A DNA stretch of 64,000 nt, taken from the NCBI RefSeq assembly GCF_001618885.1, contig NZ_CP015114.1, positions 372,001 through 436,000 on the forward strand, given 5' to 3'. Below the pieces are notes generated by a model that saw only the letters and a program-made list of their open reading frames with translations, was not told the origin of the DNA and ran no database searches. The first letter of the stretch is position 1. Each line of letters opens with the position of its first letter. Of the stretch, positions 22,314 through 31,414 are shown piece by piece. Made by a program: the position numbers and the translations under genes. This stretch comes from Staphylococcus condimenti. GTDB lineage: Bacteria; Bacillota; Bacilli; Staphylococcales; Staphylococcaceae.

Positions 22314-22509
22314 ATTCCGTGAACATATTTATATACTAAGAATAAAATAAGTTATTTGAAGCTCTTCAACTTATCCAATCATATATGTATATGTCATTAA
22401 TTTTAACGTTATTTAGCATAATACACAAACTAAAGTCCATTACAACAAGGCTTAACCTGAATGACGTATCCTATTCATTATGATAAATTAAAGTAGCAGG
22501 GGGTTATAA

Positions 22510-22851
22510 ATGATGTATAAAGTCGTTCAACAATTGATTCGATATACACAAATGATGAAAGACAGATATCAAAACGCACGTGAAGGCACTCAGTATTCTT
22601 TTCATAACGACGTTGTACCTTTTACGAAAGAAATTGATGCGCTAATTGACAAACTGAACAGTAAAGCAGAACTTATCGTTTCACTTCCTTATATGAATAA
22701 AATGAAATACCAAATCTTGATACAAAACCTTGAAACTTTATCTGTGGAATGCCACTATTCTGGTACAAGCAGAAAAGTTTTTATGGATAAACTTAAAAGT
22801 GTGAAATACGACTTGAATTATATAAAGGAAAGTGAAAAACAATATGGTTAA
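22510..22851 (+). CDS. YppE/DUF1798 family protein
   Basis: A 113-residue helical-bundle protein, with no signal peptide and rich in Lys, Tyr and Met. Length, fold pattern and position between recU (divergent) and ypsA match the DUF1798 (YppE) family. Function is unknown. Translation starts at ATG 22510 or 22513 after the G-rich site CAGGGGG. Its last codons overlap ypsA by eight bases. Confidence 0.8.
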   Translation: MMYKVVQQLIRYTQMMKDRYQNAREGTQYSFHNDVVPFTKEIDALIDKLNSKAELIVSLPYMNKMKYQILIQNLETLSVECHYSGTSRKVFMDKLKSVKYDLNYIKESEKQYG

Positions 22852-23410
22852 AACTGCTTATATAACAGGATATAAATCATATGAGCTCAATATTTTTAAG
22901 GAAAATGCACCAGAAATCAAATATTTAAAAGCATTTATAAAAAATAAGATTAAGTCTTTGGTTGAAGAAGGATTGGAATGGGTATTAATACAAGGGCAAT
23001 TGGGCATCGAAATGTGGACAGCAGAAGTAGTTATATCACTAAAAGATGAATACCCGGATTTAAAATTAGGTATTATCACTCCTTTTGAAAATCATACTGA
23101 ACGGTGGAATGAACAAAGCCAAATCCAGTATCAAAAAATTTTCGAAAAAGCAGATTTCACTGAATCTGTTCACCATGCTCCATATGAAGGGCCTTTTCAA
23201 TTTAAACAAACTGATCAATTTATGTTAGACCATACAGATATAACAGTTTTGTTATATAATGAAGAACAGGAAGCGAGCCCAAAGTTCTTCAAGCGGATGT
23301 TAGTTGATTTTGCAGAACAAACAAATTATACTTGTGATATTGTAACATTTGATGAAATTAACGTTTTCATCAATGATTTGCAGTGGTCAGAAGAAGAAAG
23401 TTTCGAATGA
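22844..23410 (+). CDS. YpsA-like SLOG-domain protein (DUF1273)
   Basis: A 188-residue protein of the SLOG nucleotide-binding superfamily. The Rossmann-like N-terminus ([14 protein letters not shown]) and the segment [15 protein letters not shown] are characteristic of YpsA. In Bacillus and S. aureus YpsA has been linked to cell-division control, which fits its position next to gpsB. GTG 22832 touches the AAAGGA site, so ATG 22844, with eight-base overlap of the previous gene, is the start. The ligand is unknown. Confidence 0.88.
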   Translation: MVKTAYITGYKSYELNIFKENAPEIKYLKAFIKNKIKSLVEEGLEWVLIQGQLGIEMWTAEVVISLKDEYPDLKLGIITPFENHTERWNEQSQIQYQKIFEKADFTESVHHAPYEGPFQFKQTDQFMLDHTDITVLLYNEEQEASPKFFKRMLVDFAEQTNYTCDIVTFDEINVFINDLQWSEEESFE

Positions 23411-23423
23411 GGTGGAGAAAAAA

Positions 23424-23753
23424 ATGGCAGATGTATCTTTAAAGTTATCAGCAAAAGATATTTATGAAAAAGATTTCGAAAAAACTCTTGCCCGCGGCTA
23501 TAGAAGGGAAGAGGTAGATGCATTCCTAGATGACATCATTGCAGACTATCAAAAAATGGCCGATTTAGATAGTGAAGTCGTTAAGTTAAATGAAGAAAAT
23601 CACAAATTAAAAAAAGAACTTGAAGAATTGCGTTTACGTGTTGCAACTTCTAGACCACAAGAAAACAAGAATTTCTCATCAAATGCGAGTACGAATAATG
23701 TAGACATTTTAAAACGCATTTCTAATTTAGAAAAAGCAGTATTCGGTAAATAA
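23424..23753 (+). CDS. gpsB: Cell-cycle protein GpsB
   Basis: A DivIVA-like coiled-coil adaptor that links division, FtsZ and peptidoglycan synthases. The 109-residue protein has the DivIVA lipid-binding start ([28 protein letters not shown], residues 7-34 in part) and a coiled coil (about 48-78). A short C-terminal helical segment ends [11 protein letters not shown] 23424 follows GAGGTGGAG; the longer frame back to 23349 lies within ypsA. It precedes rnpB, as in other staphylococci. Confidence 0.96.
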   Translation: MADVSLKLSAKDIYEKDFEKTLARGYRREEVDAFLDDIIADYQKMADLDSEVVKLNEENHKLKKELEELRLRVATSRPQENKNFSSNASTNNVDILKRISNLEKAVFGK

Positions 23754-23812
23754 AATCTTAAATAGATAAGTAATCAAAATCTGAATACTTTATCTATTTA
23801 AGATTGCCTTTA
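23754..23812 (+). terminator. Hairpin terminator after gpsB
   Basis: A perfect 16-bp inverted repeat (AATCTTAAATAGATAA at 23754-23769 and its complement at 23790-23805) starts at the gpsB stop and is followed by GCCTTTA. The T tract is weak, but it lies just ahead of the rnpB promoter. Confidence 0.7.
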
Positions 23813-23838
23813 CCATGCTTGATTAACCGTGTTATAAT
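23810..23838 (+). promoter_or_regulatory. rnpB promoter
   Basis: TTACCA (23810-23815), 17 bp, TATAAT (23833-23838), with a predicted start at about 23845 that matches the expected 5' end of RNase P RNA. Confidence 0.75.
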
Positions 23839-23845
23839 TTTAAAA

Positions 23846-24243
23846 GTGATATTTCGGGTAATCGCTATAGCGATATAGAGGAAAGTCCATGCTCACACAA
23901 TCTGAGATTGATTGTAGTGTTCGTGCTTGATGAAACAATAAGTCAAGGCAATATGACGGCAGCGAAATAACCTAAGTTCTTAGAATAAGGTTAAAATAGC
24001 TTGAAAGTGCCACAGTGACGTAGCTTTTATAGAAATATAAAAGGTGGAACGCGGTAAACCCCTCGAGTGAGCAATCCAAATTTGGTAGGAGCACTTGTTT
24101 AGCGGAATTCAACGTATAAACGAGGAAATCACCGTACATGAATCGGTATTTCAGACAGATGGTTACCACCGGCGTACCAGTGCATACTAGTGCACGTGAT
24201 GAGTACTAAGGTACAGAACATGGCTTACAGAGATATCATTACT
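23846..24243 (+). ncRNA. rnpB: RNase P RNA, class B
   Basis: This is the catalytic RNA of RNase P, which trims tRNA 5' ends. The 5' region holds the conserved GAGGAAAGTCCATGCTC core (23877-23893). Near the 3' end are the universal ACAGA-type elements, and the terminal helix P1 pairs GTGATAT (start) with ATATCAT (24233-24239). About 398 nt and the Bacillus-type arrangement point to class B. The conserved GAAATAACCTAAG-like stretch lies near 23964. Ends are estimated from P1 and the promoter. Confidence 0.95.
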
Positions 24244-24248
24244 AGTTT

Positions 24249-24275
24249 AGCTCTCCCGCGACGGAGAGCTTTTTT
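24249..24275 (+). terminator. rnpB terminator
   Basis: AGCTCTCC pairs with GGAGAGCT around CGCGAC, followed by five T. Confidence 0.93.
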
Positions 24276-24371
24276 AATTTGATTTGAAAAAGCAGAAACA
24301 TTCCACATAAGATACGAAAACTCTGCTACAATTGAAAAGGAAATATTATAGAGAAGGAAGGGAAAATGCGC

Positions 24372-25496
24372 ATGTATCAATTATTAGCTGTGTGTCCCAT
24401 GGGTCTTGAATCAGTAGTTTCTAAAGAAGTCAATGAACTTGGTTATGAAACTGAAGTCGAGAACGGCAGAATATTCTTTGAAGGTGATGAAAAAGCCATT
24501 GCGAAAAGTAATCTTTGGTTACGCACATCAGATAGAGTACGTATAGTAATAGGCCGCTTCAAAGCCACAACTTTCGAAGAATTATTTGAACAAACTAAAA
24601 ATATACCTTGGGAAACAATCATCCCTGTAGACGGCAATTTCCCTGTGCAAGGTCGAAGTGTGAAATCTACATTACACAGTGTTCCTGATGTTCAAGCAAT
24701 TGTTAAAAAAGCAATTGTAGAACGATTAAAAGAAGCATATTCACATAAAGGCTGGTTAGATGAAACTGGTCCTAAATATCCCGTTGAAGTTGCAATCCAC
24801 AAAGATCAAGTATTATTAACGATTGACACTTCCGGATCAGGTTTGAATAAACGCGGTTATAGACTTGCTCAAGGTGAAGCACCTATCAAAGAGACACTTG
24901 CTGCAGCCTTAATTCGTTTAGCGAATTGGAACGGAAACACTCCATTAATCGATCCTTTCTGCGGTTCAGGTACAATAGCAATTGAAGCTTGCTTAATTGC
25001 GCAAAACATTGCCCCTGGATTTAACCGTTCGTTCGTTTCAGAAACTTGGGACATTATGCCAGAAGGACTTTACGACACATTACGTGATGAGGCAGATCAA
25101 CAAGCTGATTACGATAAAGAAGTTGAAGTTTATGCATATGATATCGATCATGAAATGGTTGAAATCGCAAAACGAAACGCTGATGAAGTCGGTTTAGGCG
25201 AGGTTATCCATTTTGAAGTGAAAGATGTCAATACTTTAGATATCCATACTGACAAACCTATTGCACTTATAGGAAATCCGCCATATGGCGAACGTATCGG
25301 AGATCGTGAAGAAGTTGAAGAAATGTATCGTTATTTAGGTAAGTTAATGAAAGAACATCCAAATCTTTCAGAATACATTTTAACAAGCAATAAAGAATTT
25401 GAGTTTTTAACACAACGCAAAGCAACAAAACGCAGAAAATTATTCAATGGTTACATTGAATGTACGTATTACCAATATTGGGCAAACAAAAAATAA
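24372..25496 (+). CDS. THUMP-domain class I RNA methyltransferase (YpsC/RlmL-like)
   Basis: A likely 23S rRNA guanine-N2 methyltransferase. The protein opens with a ferredoxin-like and THUMP RNA-binding region (about 1-160). The SAM domain follows, with DPFCGSGTIAIEA near 197 and the catalytic GNPPYGER near 307, the N-P-P-Y form used by amino-group methylases. Two ATGs are possible, at 24366 and 24372; the AAGGAAGGG site (24354-24362) lies three bases from the first and nine from the second, so the second is preferred. It is the conserved gene after rnpB. Confidence 0.9.
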   Translation: MYQLLAVCPMGLESVVSKEVNELGYETEVENGRIFFEGDEKAIAKSNLWLRTSDRVRIVIGRFKATTFEELFEQTKNIPWETIIPVDGNFPVQGRSVKSTLHSVPDVQAIVKKAIVERLKEAYSHKGWLDETGPKYPVEVAIHKDQVLLTIDTSGSGLNKRGYRLAQGEAPIKETLAAALIRLANWNGNTPLIDPFCGSGTIAIEACLIAQNIAPGFNRSFVSETWDIMPEGLYDTLRDEADQQADYDKEVEVYAYDIDHEMVEIAKRNADEVGLGEVIHFEVKDVNTLDIHTDKPIALIGNPPYGERIGDREEVEEMYRYLGKLMKEHPNLSEYILTSNKEFEFLTQRKATKRRKLFNGYIECTYYQYWANKK

Positions 25497-25521
25497 ATAC
25501 AACTGAATAGGAGGACTACTA

Positions 25522-26418
25522 TTGAACCAAGAATTTAAACGCGGAATATTATATTCCTTAATAGCATATATTTTATGGGGCACTCTTCCTATTTACTGGT
25601 CGTTACTTAACGATATAGGTCCATTTGAAATACTTGCATACAGAATTATCTTATCTATGATATTCATGGTTGTTTTAATCTATGCGATGGGTAAATACAC
25701 ACAATTTATTAATAACATAAAGTTATTAACAGTGAAGCAGATTATTGCTTTAACTGCTGCTGGTTATATTATAACGATAAACTGGGGTACTTTTATTTGG
25801 GCTGTAAACAATAATCATGTCTTACAATCAAGCCTAGGTTATTATATTAATCCATTAGTCAGCATTCTTTTAGCGATGATATTCCTAAAAGAACGTTTTA
25901 CTAAAATGGAATGGTTGGCCATTATATTTGCTGTTATCGGCGTATTATACATGACCATCAAAATAGGAGAATTTCCTATCGTTTCAATCATGCTTGCATT
26001 ATCATTCGGTTTTTATGGTTTACTGAAAAAAATTGTACCAATAGATGCACTCAGCAGTATCACGTATGAGTGTATTGTAACCACACCTGCTGCTTTAATA
26101 TATATCATTTATCTATGGACTACACATCAAACAACGGTCGGTTTTAATATGCCTACTTTCTGGTTATTATTTTCAGGTGCTATCACTGCAATACCACTTA
26201 TCAGCTTTTCTGCAGGTGCACGGAGAATACCTTTATCTCTAATGGGTTTCATCCAGTATGTAGGACCTACTTTAATGTTTATTCTAGGTATTTTTGTTTA
26301 TAAAGAAGCGTTTGATATTAATCAATTAATTACATTTATATTCATTTGGGCAGGTATTATAGTTTATTGTATCTCCCAATACGTTCAAATGAAAAAAGAT
26401 AATAACCCTGCAACATAA
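25522..26418 (+). CDS. EamA/RarD-type drug-metabolite transporter
   Basis: A 298-residue integral membrane protein with about ten helices in two repeated halves, typical of the EamA/RarD subfamily. The N-terminus GILYSLIAYILWGTLPIYW and the block NWGTFIWAVNNNHVLQSSLGYYINPL (part) match RarD. The substrate is not known; chloramphenicol sensitivity is the historic RarD phenotype. TTG 25522 follows AGGAGG. It is probably its own unit with a terminator after it. Confidence 0.88.
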   Translation: MNQEFKRGILYSLIAYILWGTLPIYWSLLNDIGPFEILAYRIILSMIFMVVLIYAMGKYTQFINNIKLLTVKQIIALTAAGYIITINWGTFIWAVNNNHVLQSSLGYYINPLVSILLAMIFLKERFTKMEWLAIIFAVIGVLYMTIKIGEFPIVSIMLALSFGFYGLLKKIVPIDALSSITYECIVTTPAALIYIIYLWTTHQTTVGFNMPTFWLLFSGAITAIPLISFSAGARRIPLSLMGFIQYVGPTLMFILGIFVYKEAFDINQLITFIFIWAGIIVYCISQYVQMKKDNNPAT

Positions 26419-26424
26419 TGCATT

Positions 26425-26477
26425 AAAAGACACTTAAATCTCATCAATTATGATGAAAGAAATTTAAGTGTCTTTTT
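26425..26477 (+). terminator. Terminator after the RarD-like gene
   Basis: AAAAGACACTTAAAT pairs perfectly with ATTTAAGTGTCTTTT across a 22-base loop that can itself fold (TCATCA/TGATGA), with T tail. Confidence 0.9.
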
Positions 26478-26568
26478 GATTTTGTTTAAGAAAGAATATT
26501 ATCCTTTAGAGTCTGACGCTTTTGTTATACAATTAACACAACGTTATTAAAAAAGGGGAACAACATAT

Positions 26569-28656
26569 ATGTCTAGTACGAACCAATTAGATATTTTATA
26601 TAAATTAAAAAAGGAAGTAGAAAAATCTAATCATGAAGATTTAGTACATATTATTAATCAAGTCATCAAGAAAGTATATTTAAATCAATTCACTTTGACT
26701 TTTGTAGGTCACTTTTCAGCCGGTAAATCTACTCTAATCAATTTATTATTAGAACAAGAAATTTTACCAAGTTCTCCTGTGCCGACAACAAGTAATACAG
26801 CGATTGTTTCGGTATCAGACGAAAGTGAAATTATTGCGAACTTAGAGGGACAAAAATATACAAAACTCAGTGATTATGAAGAAGTTAAACAATTAAACAG
26901 ACAAAACGGGGATGTTGAATCTGTAGAAATAAAATTCGATTCTAATAAATTCAACAAAGGTTTCACTTTACAAGATACACCTGGAGTTGACTCAAATGTA
27001 TCATTGCACCAAGCTTCTACAGAACAATTCATGTTCACAAGTAACATCGTATTTTATACTGTCGATTATAACCATGTACAATCTGCTATGAACTTTCAAT
27101 TTATGAAACGACTTAATCATGCAGGGATTCCTGTTGTCTTTGTAATCAATCAAATTGATAAGCATAATGATGATGAATTATCATTTTCAGAGTTTAAACA
27201 AAATATTGATAATGCAATTAATGAATGGGATTTAGATATACTAAGAACATTCTATGTATCAAAATTTGATTATCCAGAAAACCAAATTAATGAACTGTCA
27301 GATTTCTTGGTTTATCAAGATAATCATCGAGAATCAATGGAAGATTATATTAAACGTATTACGGAATTTATTACTGATGATCAGCTTTCGTATATTCAAT
27401 CTGAAATGCAAGATATATTAAGTATCTTAGATATTGAAGAAGCACAATTCGATCAAGCATATCTAAATTTCCAACAAAATAAATCAGTAAGTGAAGAAGC
27501 ACAATTACTGAATGATCCTGAAAAATTAATGAATTATCTTAAATATCAACGTAAAAAAATTCTGGATAATGCTTATCTTATGCCCCATGAAATGCGAGAA
27601 AAAATAAGAGTGTATTTGGAGAGTAGGGTAAAGACTTTTAAAGTCGGAGGTCTATTTAACAAAAAGAAAAAAACCGAAGAAGAACGTCAGGCTCGTCTAG
27701 AAAACGTAATGTCTGAATTACAAGATTTAGTGAATCAACAAGTAAGACAGCCTATGCGTGAAGACATGTCATTCTTAACTAGATTCATTAATCAATCATC
27801 TGTAAGCAACGCTATTTTAAACCAGCATTATGAAATTCCAAAAACGTTGATTTCTGATTTGTATCAAGAACAGATGAGTATCAGTAATCAATATGTATTA
27901 AATTTCTGTGATGACGTAGTCAAAGCAATCCATAATTATGTGAAAAAAGATTCTAATCCGCTTTTAAAAGATGCAGTAAAATATGCAGAGTCACAAAACA
28001 TTGAAGCAGAAGATGAATCTACTGATTATAGCGAATACGAAAAATATATCAAATTACGTGAATTGCAAGAATCTCTAGAAACACATAATTATCAACATTA
28101 TTATATTCATTTAGACGACTCATTAGATAAGTTGATTGATCGTACTGAAATCAAATATACAAAAGAAGAATTAGAACAACCTGAACGAAAAGAAAAAGCG
28201 AACAAAACAACTCATAATGATAAAGAGGAAAATATTGATCTTTCTGTAATCAAGAAAGGTATTGAAATTATTGAACCAGTACCGCTTTTCCAACAAACAA
28301 AAGATGATTTGAATGCAGCAATCGAAAGAATGGATCAACAGATTGTGAAAATCGGCGTTTTTGGTACGTTCAGTGCTGGTAAAAGCAGTTTAATAAACGC
28401 GTTGCTTGGTGATAACTATCTTGTAAGTTCACCGAATCCGACAACAGCTGCTACAACAGAACTTTCTTATGGCGATTCAAGTGCGATTACATTAAAAAAA
28501 GAAGAGCAATTATTAGCAGAGTTAAATCAACTTGTAGAAACACAACAATTTCATTTTGATAATTTAAATGATTTTAAAGATACTGATACAACTGCTTTAA
28601 AAAACTCTTTGAAAAAGGAACAATTAGCTTTTGTAAACCAGTTAAATCACAATTAG
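26569..28656 (+). CDS. Dynamin-like GTPase, N-terminal fragment
   Basis: The 695-residue fragment has a complete first dynamin G domain: GHFSAGKS (47-54), switch DTPGVD near 136 and NQID near 194. A helical stalk region and a lysine-rich KKKKTEEER stretch near 365 follow. The second domain begins with P-loop GTFSAGKSS near 599 and PTTAATTE, then the frame ends at TAG 28654. The first GTPase could still fold and act alone. ATG 26569 follows AAAAAAGGGG. It is on its own transcript after the RarD terminator and leads into the exonuclease gene. Confidence 0.8.
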   Translation: MSSTNQLDILYKLKKEVEKSNHEDLVHIINQVIKKVYLNQFTLTFVGHFSAGKSTLINLLLEQEILPSSPVPTTSNTAIVSVSDESEIIANLEGQKYTKLSDYEEVKQLNRQNGDVESVEIKFDSNKFNKGFTLQDTPGVDSNVSLHQASTEQFMFTSNIVFYTVDYNHVQSAMNFQFMKRLNHAGIPVVFVINQIDKHNDDELSFSEFKQNIDNAINEWDLDILRTFYVSKFDYPENQINELSDFLVYQDNHRESMEDYIKRITEFITDDQLSYIQSEMQDILSILDIEEAQFDQAYLNFQQNKSVSEEAQLLNDPEKLMNYLKYQRKKILDNAYLMPHEMREKIRVYLESRVKTFKVGGLFNKKKKTEEERQARLENVMSELQDLVNQQVRQPMREDMSFLTRFINQSSVSNAILNQHYEIPKTLISDLYQEQMSISNQYVLNFCDDVVKAIHNYVKKDSNPLLKDAVKYAESQNIEAEDESTDYSEYEKYIKLRELQESLETHNYQHYYIHLDDSLDKLIDRTEIKYTKEELEQPERKEKANKTTHNDKEENIDLSVIKKGIEIIEPVPLFQQTKDDLNAAIERMDQQIVKIGVFGTFSAGKSSLINALLGDNYLVSSPNPTTAATTELSYGDSSAITLKKEEQLLAELNQLVETQQFHFDNLNDFKDTDTTALKNSLKKEQLAFVNQLNHN

Positions 28657-28670
28657 AGTTATATCAAGAT

Positions 28671-30014
28671 ATGTTAAAAGATGGTCTTACTCACAATATT
28701 AATCAAGATGAAGTTAAAAAATGGAGTGCTGAAGATGCTTATGCTGCATTTGTCGAAACAGTTCATTTAAAATTACCTATTGATTGGCTTAAGAATAAAA
28801 TTATCGTGGATTCTTTAGGTTTATATTCAAATAACCAAAGACATTCTAACGAAACTGAAAAGATTTTGACTTCTTCAGACTTAATTTTATATGTCAGCTA
28901 CTTCAACCATTCATTTACGGATAATGACAAAGCCTTTATCGAGTATATGAAAGAAATGAATCAATTAAACGAAAACCAAACGTTCAAAATGATTATAAAC
29001 GCTGTTGACTTAGCTGAATCCCAAAGTGATTTAGATGCTGTTGAAGATTATGTATCAGATGCTCTTGAACAAGTAAACATGCCTGCAGATATCTATTCTG
29101 TTTCCAGCAGACGTTCATTAAAAGAAGGCGATGAGGGCATAGATAAACTCAAAGAAAGTTTAGATTATTTTGCTTCTGTTGAATCTAAAGTAGTTTTACA
29201 ACATCAAATGAAATCACAATTAGAACAAATCAGCAATTCCTTTGCTGAAATGTCTGAGGATTTCCAAAATAATCGTCAGGAAATGGAAAAACGCCAATCT
29301 AAAATACAAGAAATCAACCAGAAGGGTGCAATTCCAGAAACCACTTTATCAACAGCTAAACAACATGCTTATAACGAAGTAGAAGATCAAATTTATCACT
29401 TAAATGAACGCTTGAAACTTCAACTTTTTGATGAAGTCAGAACTGTATTTAATGCCCAAATGACTAAGAATAAAGATTTTGAAGATGAAAAACGCATTGC
29501 AGTAAAAACGTACTTAGAACAAATTCATGCAAGACTTTATATGGAACAAACATTAATAGCTGAGCGCATTAAAAAGTTCTTGAATCAACAATTAGAAGAG
29601 CAACTAGCTCCAGTGGTTAAACAATTAAATCAACTGCACATATTGATACATCCTCATTTTAATATCGATATGAATAAAGATGAAATTGATACTTTACACA
29701 TTGATTTTGAGCAAATGTATCAATCGCTTCCAAAAAAATTGTCTAAGAAACGTTTATTACAACCAAAAGCACAAAAAGAAATCCAAGAAGACGTTACAAT
29801 GAATACTGTAGAATTATTGCAAGATGATATTAATCTTTTACGTCAACAATTAGAACAACAAGTGAAGTTGATGGGCCAAACTGCTGAAAAACAAATAAAA
29901 GCAATATCAGATGAAATACATCAACAAGCTGAAGAATTGCTTAAAGTTAAGTTAGATACATCACTAATTAAGCAAATTGATTCAGCTCATGCAGAATTAA
30001 AATCAATTTTATAA
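28671..30014 (+). CDS. Dynamin-like GTPase, C-terminal fragment
   Basis: The 447-residue frame holds the G3 part of the second GTPase (IVDSLGLYSNN near 44), the G4-like MIINAVDLAES, and a long coiled-coil stalk (about 180-440). It lacks a P-loop, which stays in the upstream frame, so it cannot bind GTP by itself. No ribosome site precedes ATG 28671 and the frame is open upstream of it, which supports a broken gene rather than a separate one. Confidence 0.7.
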   Translation: MLKDGLTHNINQDEVKKWSAEDAYAAFVETVHLKLPIDWLKNKIIVDSLGLYSNNQRHSNETEKILTSSDLILYVSYFNHSFTDNDKAFIEYMKEMNQLNENQTFKMIINAVDLAESQSDLDAVEDYVSDALEQVNMPADIYSVSSRRSLKEGDEGIDKLKESLDYFASVESKVVLQHQMKSQLEQISNSFAEMSEDFQNNRQEMEKRQSKIQEINQKGAIPETTLSTAKQHAYNEVEDQIYHLNERLKLQLFDEVRTVFNAQMTKNKDFEDEKRIAVKTYLEQIHARLYMEQTLIAERIKKFLNQQLEEQLAPVVKQLNQLHILIHPHFNIDMNKDEIDTLHIDFEQMYQSLPKKLSKKRLLQPKAQKEIQEDVTMNTVELLQDDINLLRQQLEQQVKLMGQTAEKQIKAISDEIHQQAEELLKVKLDTSLIKQIDSAHAELKSIL

Positions 30015-30034
30015 TTTAGAAAGAGGATAATTAC

Positions 30035-30922
30035 ATGAGTAATAGAGTATTGCTTGTAGATGGAATGGCGCTTTTATTTCGTCATTTCTATGCTACAAGT
30101 ATCCATAACCAATTTATGAGAAATAGGGAAGGTACACCTACAAATGGTGTGCAAGGATTTGTCAGACATGTTTTTTCGGCTATCGATGACATTGATCCAA
30201 CTCATATTGCTGTATGTTGGGATATGGGACAACAAACTTTCAGAAATGAAGTGTTTACAAGTTATAAACAACACCGTCCAGCGCCACCCGATGAACTTAA
30301 GCCGCAATTTGATTTAGTTAAGCAAATCTCAGAGGCATTAGGTTTTATAAATATAGGTGTGCAAAATTATGAAGCAGATGATGTAATAGGCACTTTAAGT
30401 AACAATTTATCAAAAGAAAATGAAATTTATATCGTTACTGGAGATAAAGATATTTTACAATGCATCAATCCAAATGTTCAAGTTTGGTTAACCAAAAAAG
30501 GATTTAATATCTATAATCGATATGATTTAAAACGATATCAAGAGGAATATAATTTAAATCCGCTTCAACTTATTGATATTAAAGCTTTTATGGGCGACAG
30601 TGCAGATGGCTACCCAGGCGTAAAGGGTATTGGTGAAAAAACTGCATTAAAATTGATTCAACAATACCAATCTGTTGAAAATGTTATAAATCATATTGAT
30701 GAGTTAACACCTGGCCAGCAAAAGAAAATTATCAGCCACATGGATGATTTAAAATTGTCTAAACAACTTGCTGCCATCCATACTGAAGTTCCTTTAGATA
30801 TAGATGCGTTATTTAACAAAATGAAATATCAAGTAGATTATATTAATGCTATACAAATTTGCGACGATAATGATTTAAAAGTTTCAAGCAAGTTTATCAA
30901 TAGAGAATTCATGCCATTCTAA
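30035..30922 (+). CDS. 5'-3' exonuclease (YpcP type)
   Basis: A 295-residue stand-alone homologue of the 5' nuclease domain of DNA polymerase I. It may remove RNA primers or flaps from DNA. The start LLVDGMALLFRHFYA, the acidic motifs YEADDVIG and VTGDKDILQ, and the helix-hairpin-helix GVKGIGEKTA are all present. ATG 30035 follows AAAGAGG. It is 20 bases downstream of the dynamin-like gene, the same neighbour as in Bacillus. Confidence 0.93.
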   Translation: MSNRVLLVDGMALLFRHFYATSIHNQFMRNREGTPTNGVQGFVRHVFSAIDDIDPTHIAVCWDMGQQTFRNEVFTSYKQHRPAPPDELKPQFDLVKQISEALGFINIGVQNYEADDVIGTLSNNLSKENEIYIVTGDKDILQCINPNVQVWLTKKGFNIYNRYDLKRYQEEYNLNPLQLIDIKAFMGDSADGYPGVKGIGEKTALKLIQQYQSVENVINHIDELTPGQQKKIISHMDDLKLSKQLAAIHTEVPLDIDALFNKMKYQVDYINAIQICDDNDLKVSSKFINREFMPF

Positions 30923-30926
30923 AATG

Positions 30927-30984
30927 AAAAACAGGAATGAACAAAACACATCATTGTGAGGTTTTGTTCATTCCTGTTTATTTT
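30927..30984. terminator. Bidirectional terminator
   Basis: AAAACAGGAATGAACAAAAC pairs with GTTTTGTTCATTCCTGTTT across a 14-base loop. It lies between the convergent exonuclease and RNase H-like genes and overlaps the end of the latter. Confidence 0.9.
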
Positions 30985-31370
30985 AATTGTTGATATAAAG
31001 CTTGTTGGGCATGGTGATTTGCCTCTTTATTTTGTGCACGAGGTATCCAATTAATCAAACATAAATCAAAGACTTTCATTTTTTTGGCTGCTTCCATTAG
31101 ATAAGGTTTAAACTTTTCATTATTTGTAAAACCTTTTTCTAGACTATCTACAACAAGTTTTGAATCTGTTGAAACTAACGCAGTATCAATTTCCTGTTGT
31201 TCAGCACTTTCTAATGCAAAAATAAATGCTTCCCACTCAGCAGAATGATTATCTGTTGGTGAAATATCTTTCGTATATATTTGATGATTTGATTCCTCAA
31301 CAATTACCACTGCAATTGATGCAGGTCCAGGGTTGCCTTTTACAGCAGCATCAAAAAATATTTTAGCCAT
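30978..31370 (-). CDS. RNase HI-like (reverse-transcriptase-like RNase H fold) protein
   Basis: A 130-residue RNase H-fold protein that would cut RNA in RNA-DNA hybrids. It shows the acidic quartet of the fold: FFDAAVKGNPGP (first Asp), EWEAFIFALE (Glu), STDSKLV (second Asp) and a C-terminal RAQNKEANHHAQQAL with the final acidic or histidine segment. An upstream GTG (31379) is inside the GAGGTG ribosome site, so ATG 31370 is the start. It belongs to the YpeP/YpdQ-type family, not to the main RNase HII/HIII. Activity is inferred. Confidence 0.87.
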   Translation of the reverse strand: MAKIFFDAAVKGNPGPASIAVVIVEESNHQIYTKDISPTDNHSAEWEAFIFALESAEQQEIDTALVSTDSKLVVDSLEKGFTNNEKFKPYLMEAAKKMKVFDLCLINWIPRAQNKEANHHAQQALYQQLK

Positions 31371-31414
31371 ATCTATCACCTCAATGTATCACTACATTTA
31401 TCATTACCCTTTTA

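Larger units (their letters stand above)
26569..30014 (+). pseudogene. Dynamin-like double GTPase gene, interrupted by a frameshift
   Basis: The two frames 26569-28656 and 28671-30014 together make one dynamin-like protein of about 1,147 residues, the size I recall for the Bacillus DynA/YpbR and staphylococcal family. The first half has a full GTPase and the P-loop of the second. The second half has the remaining parts of the second GTPase. Restoring one A in the run at 28644-28646 joins the frames as ...NQLKSQLELYQ. As written, the gene cannot make the fused two-GTPase protein used in membrane repair and phage tolerance. A sequencing error remains possible. Confidence 0.8.
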
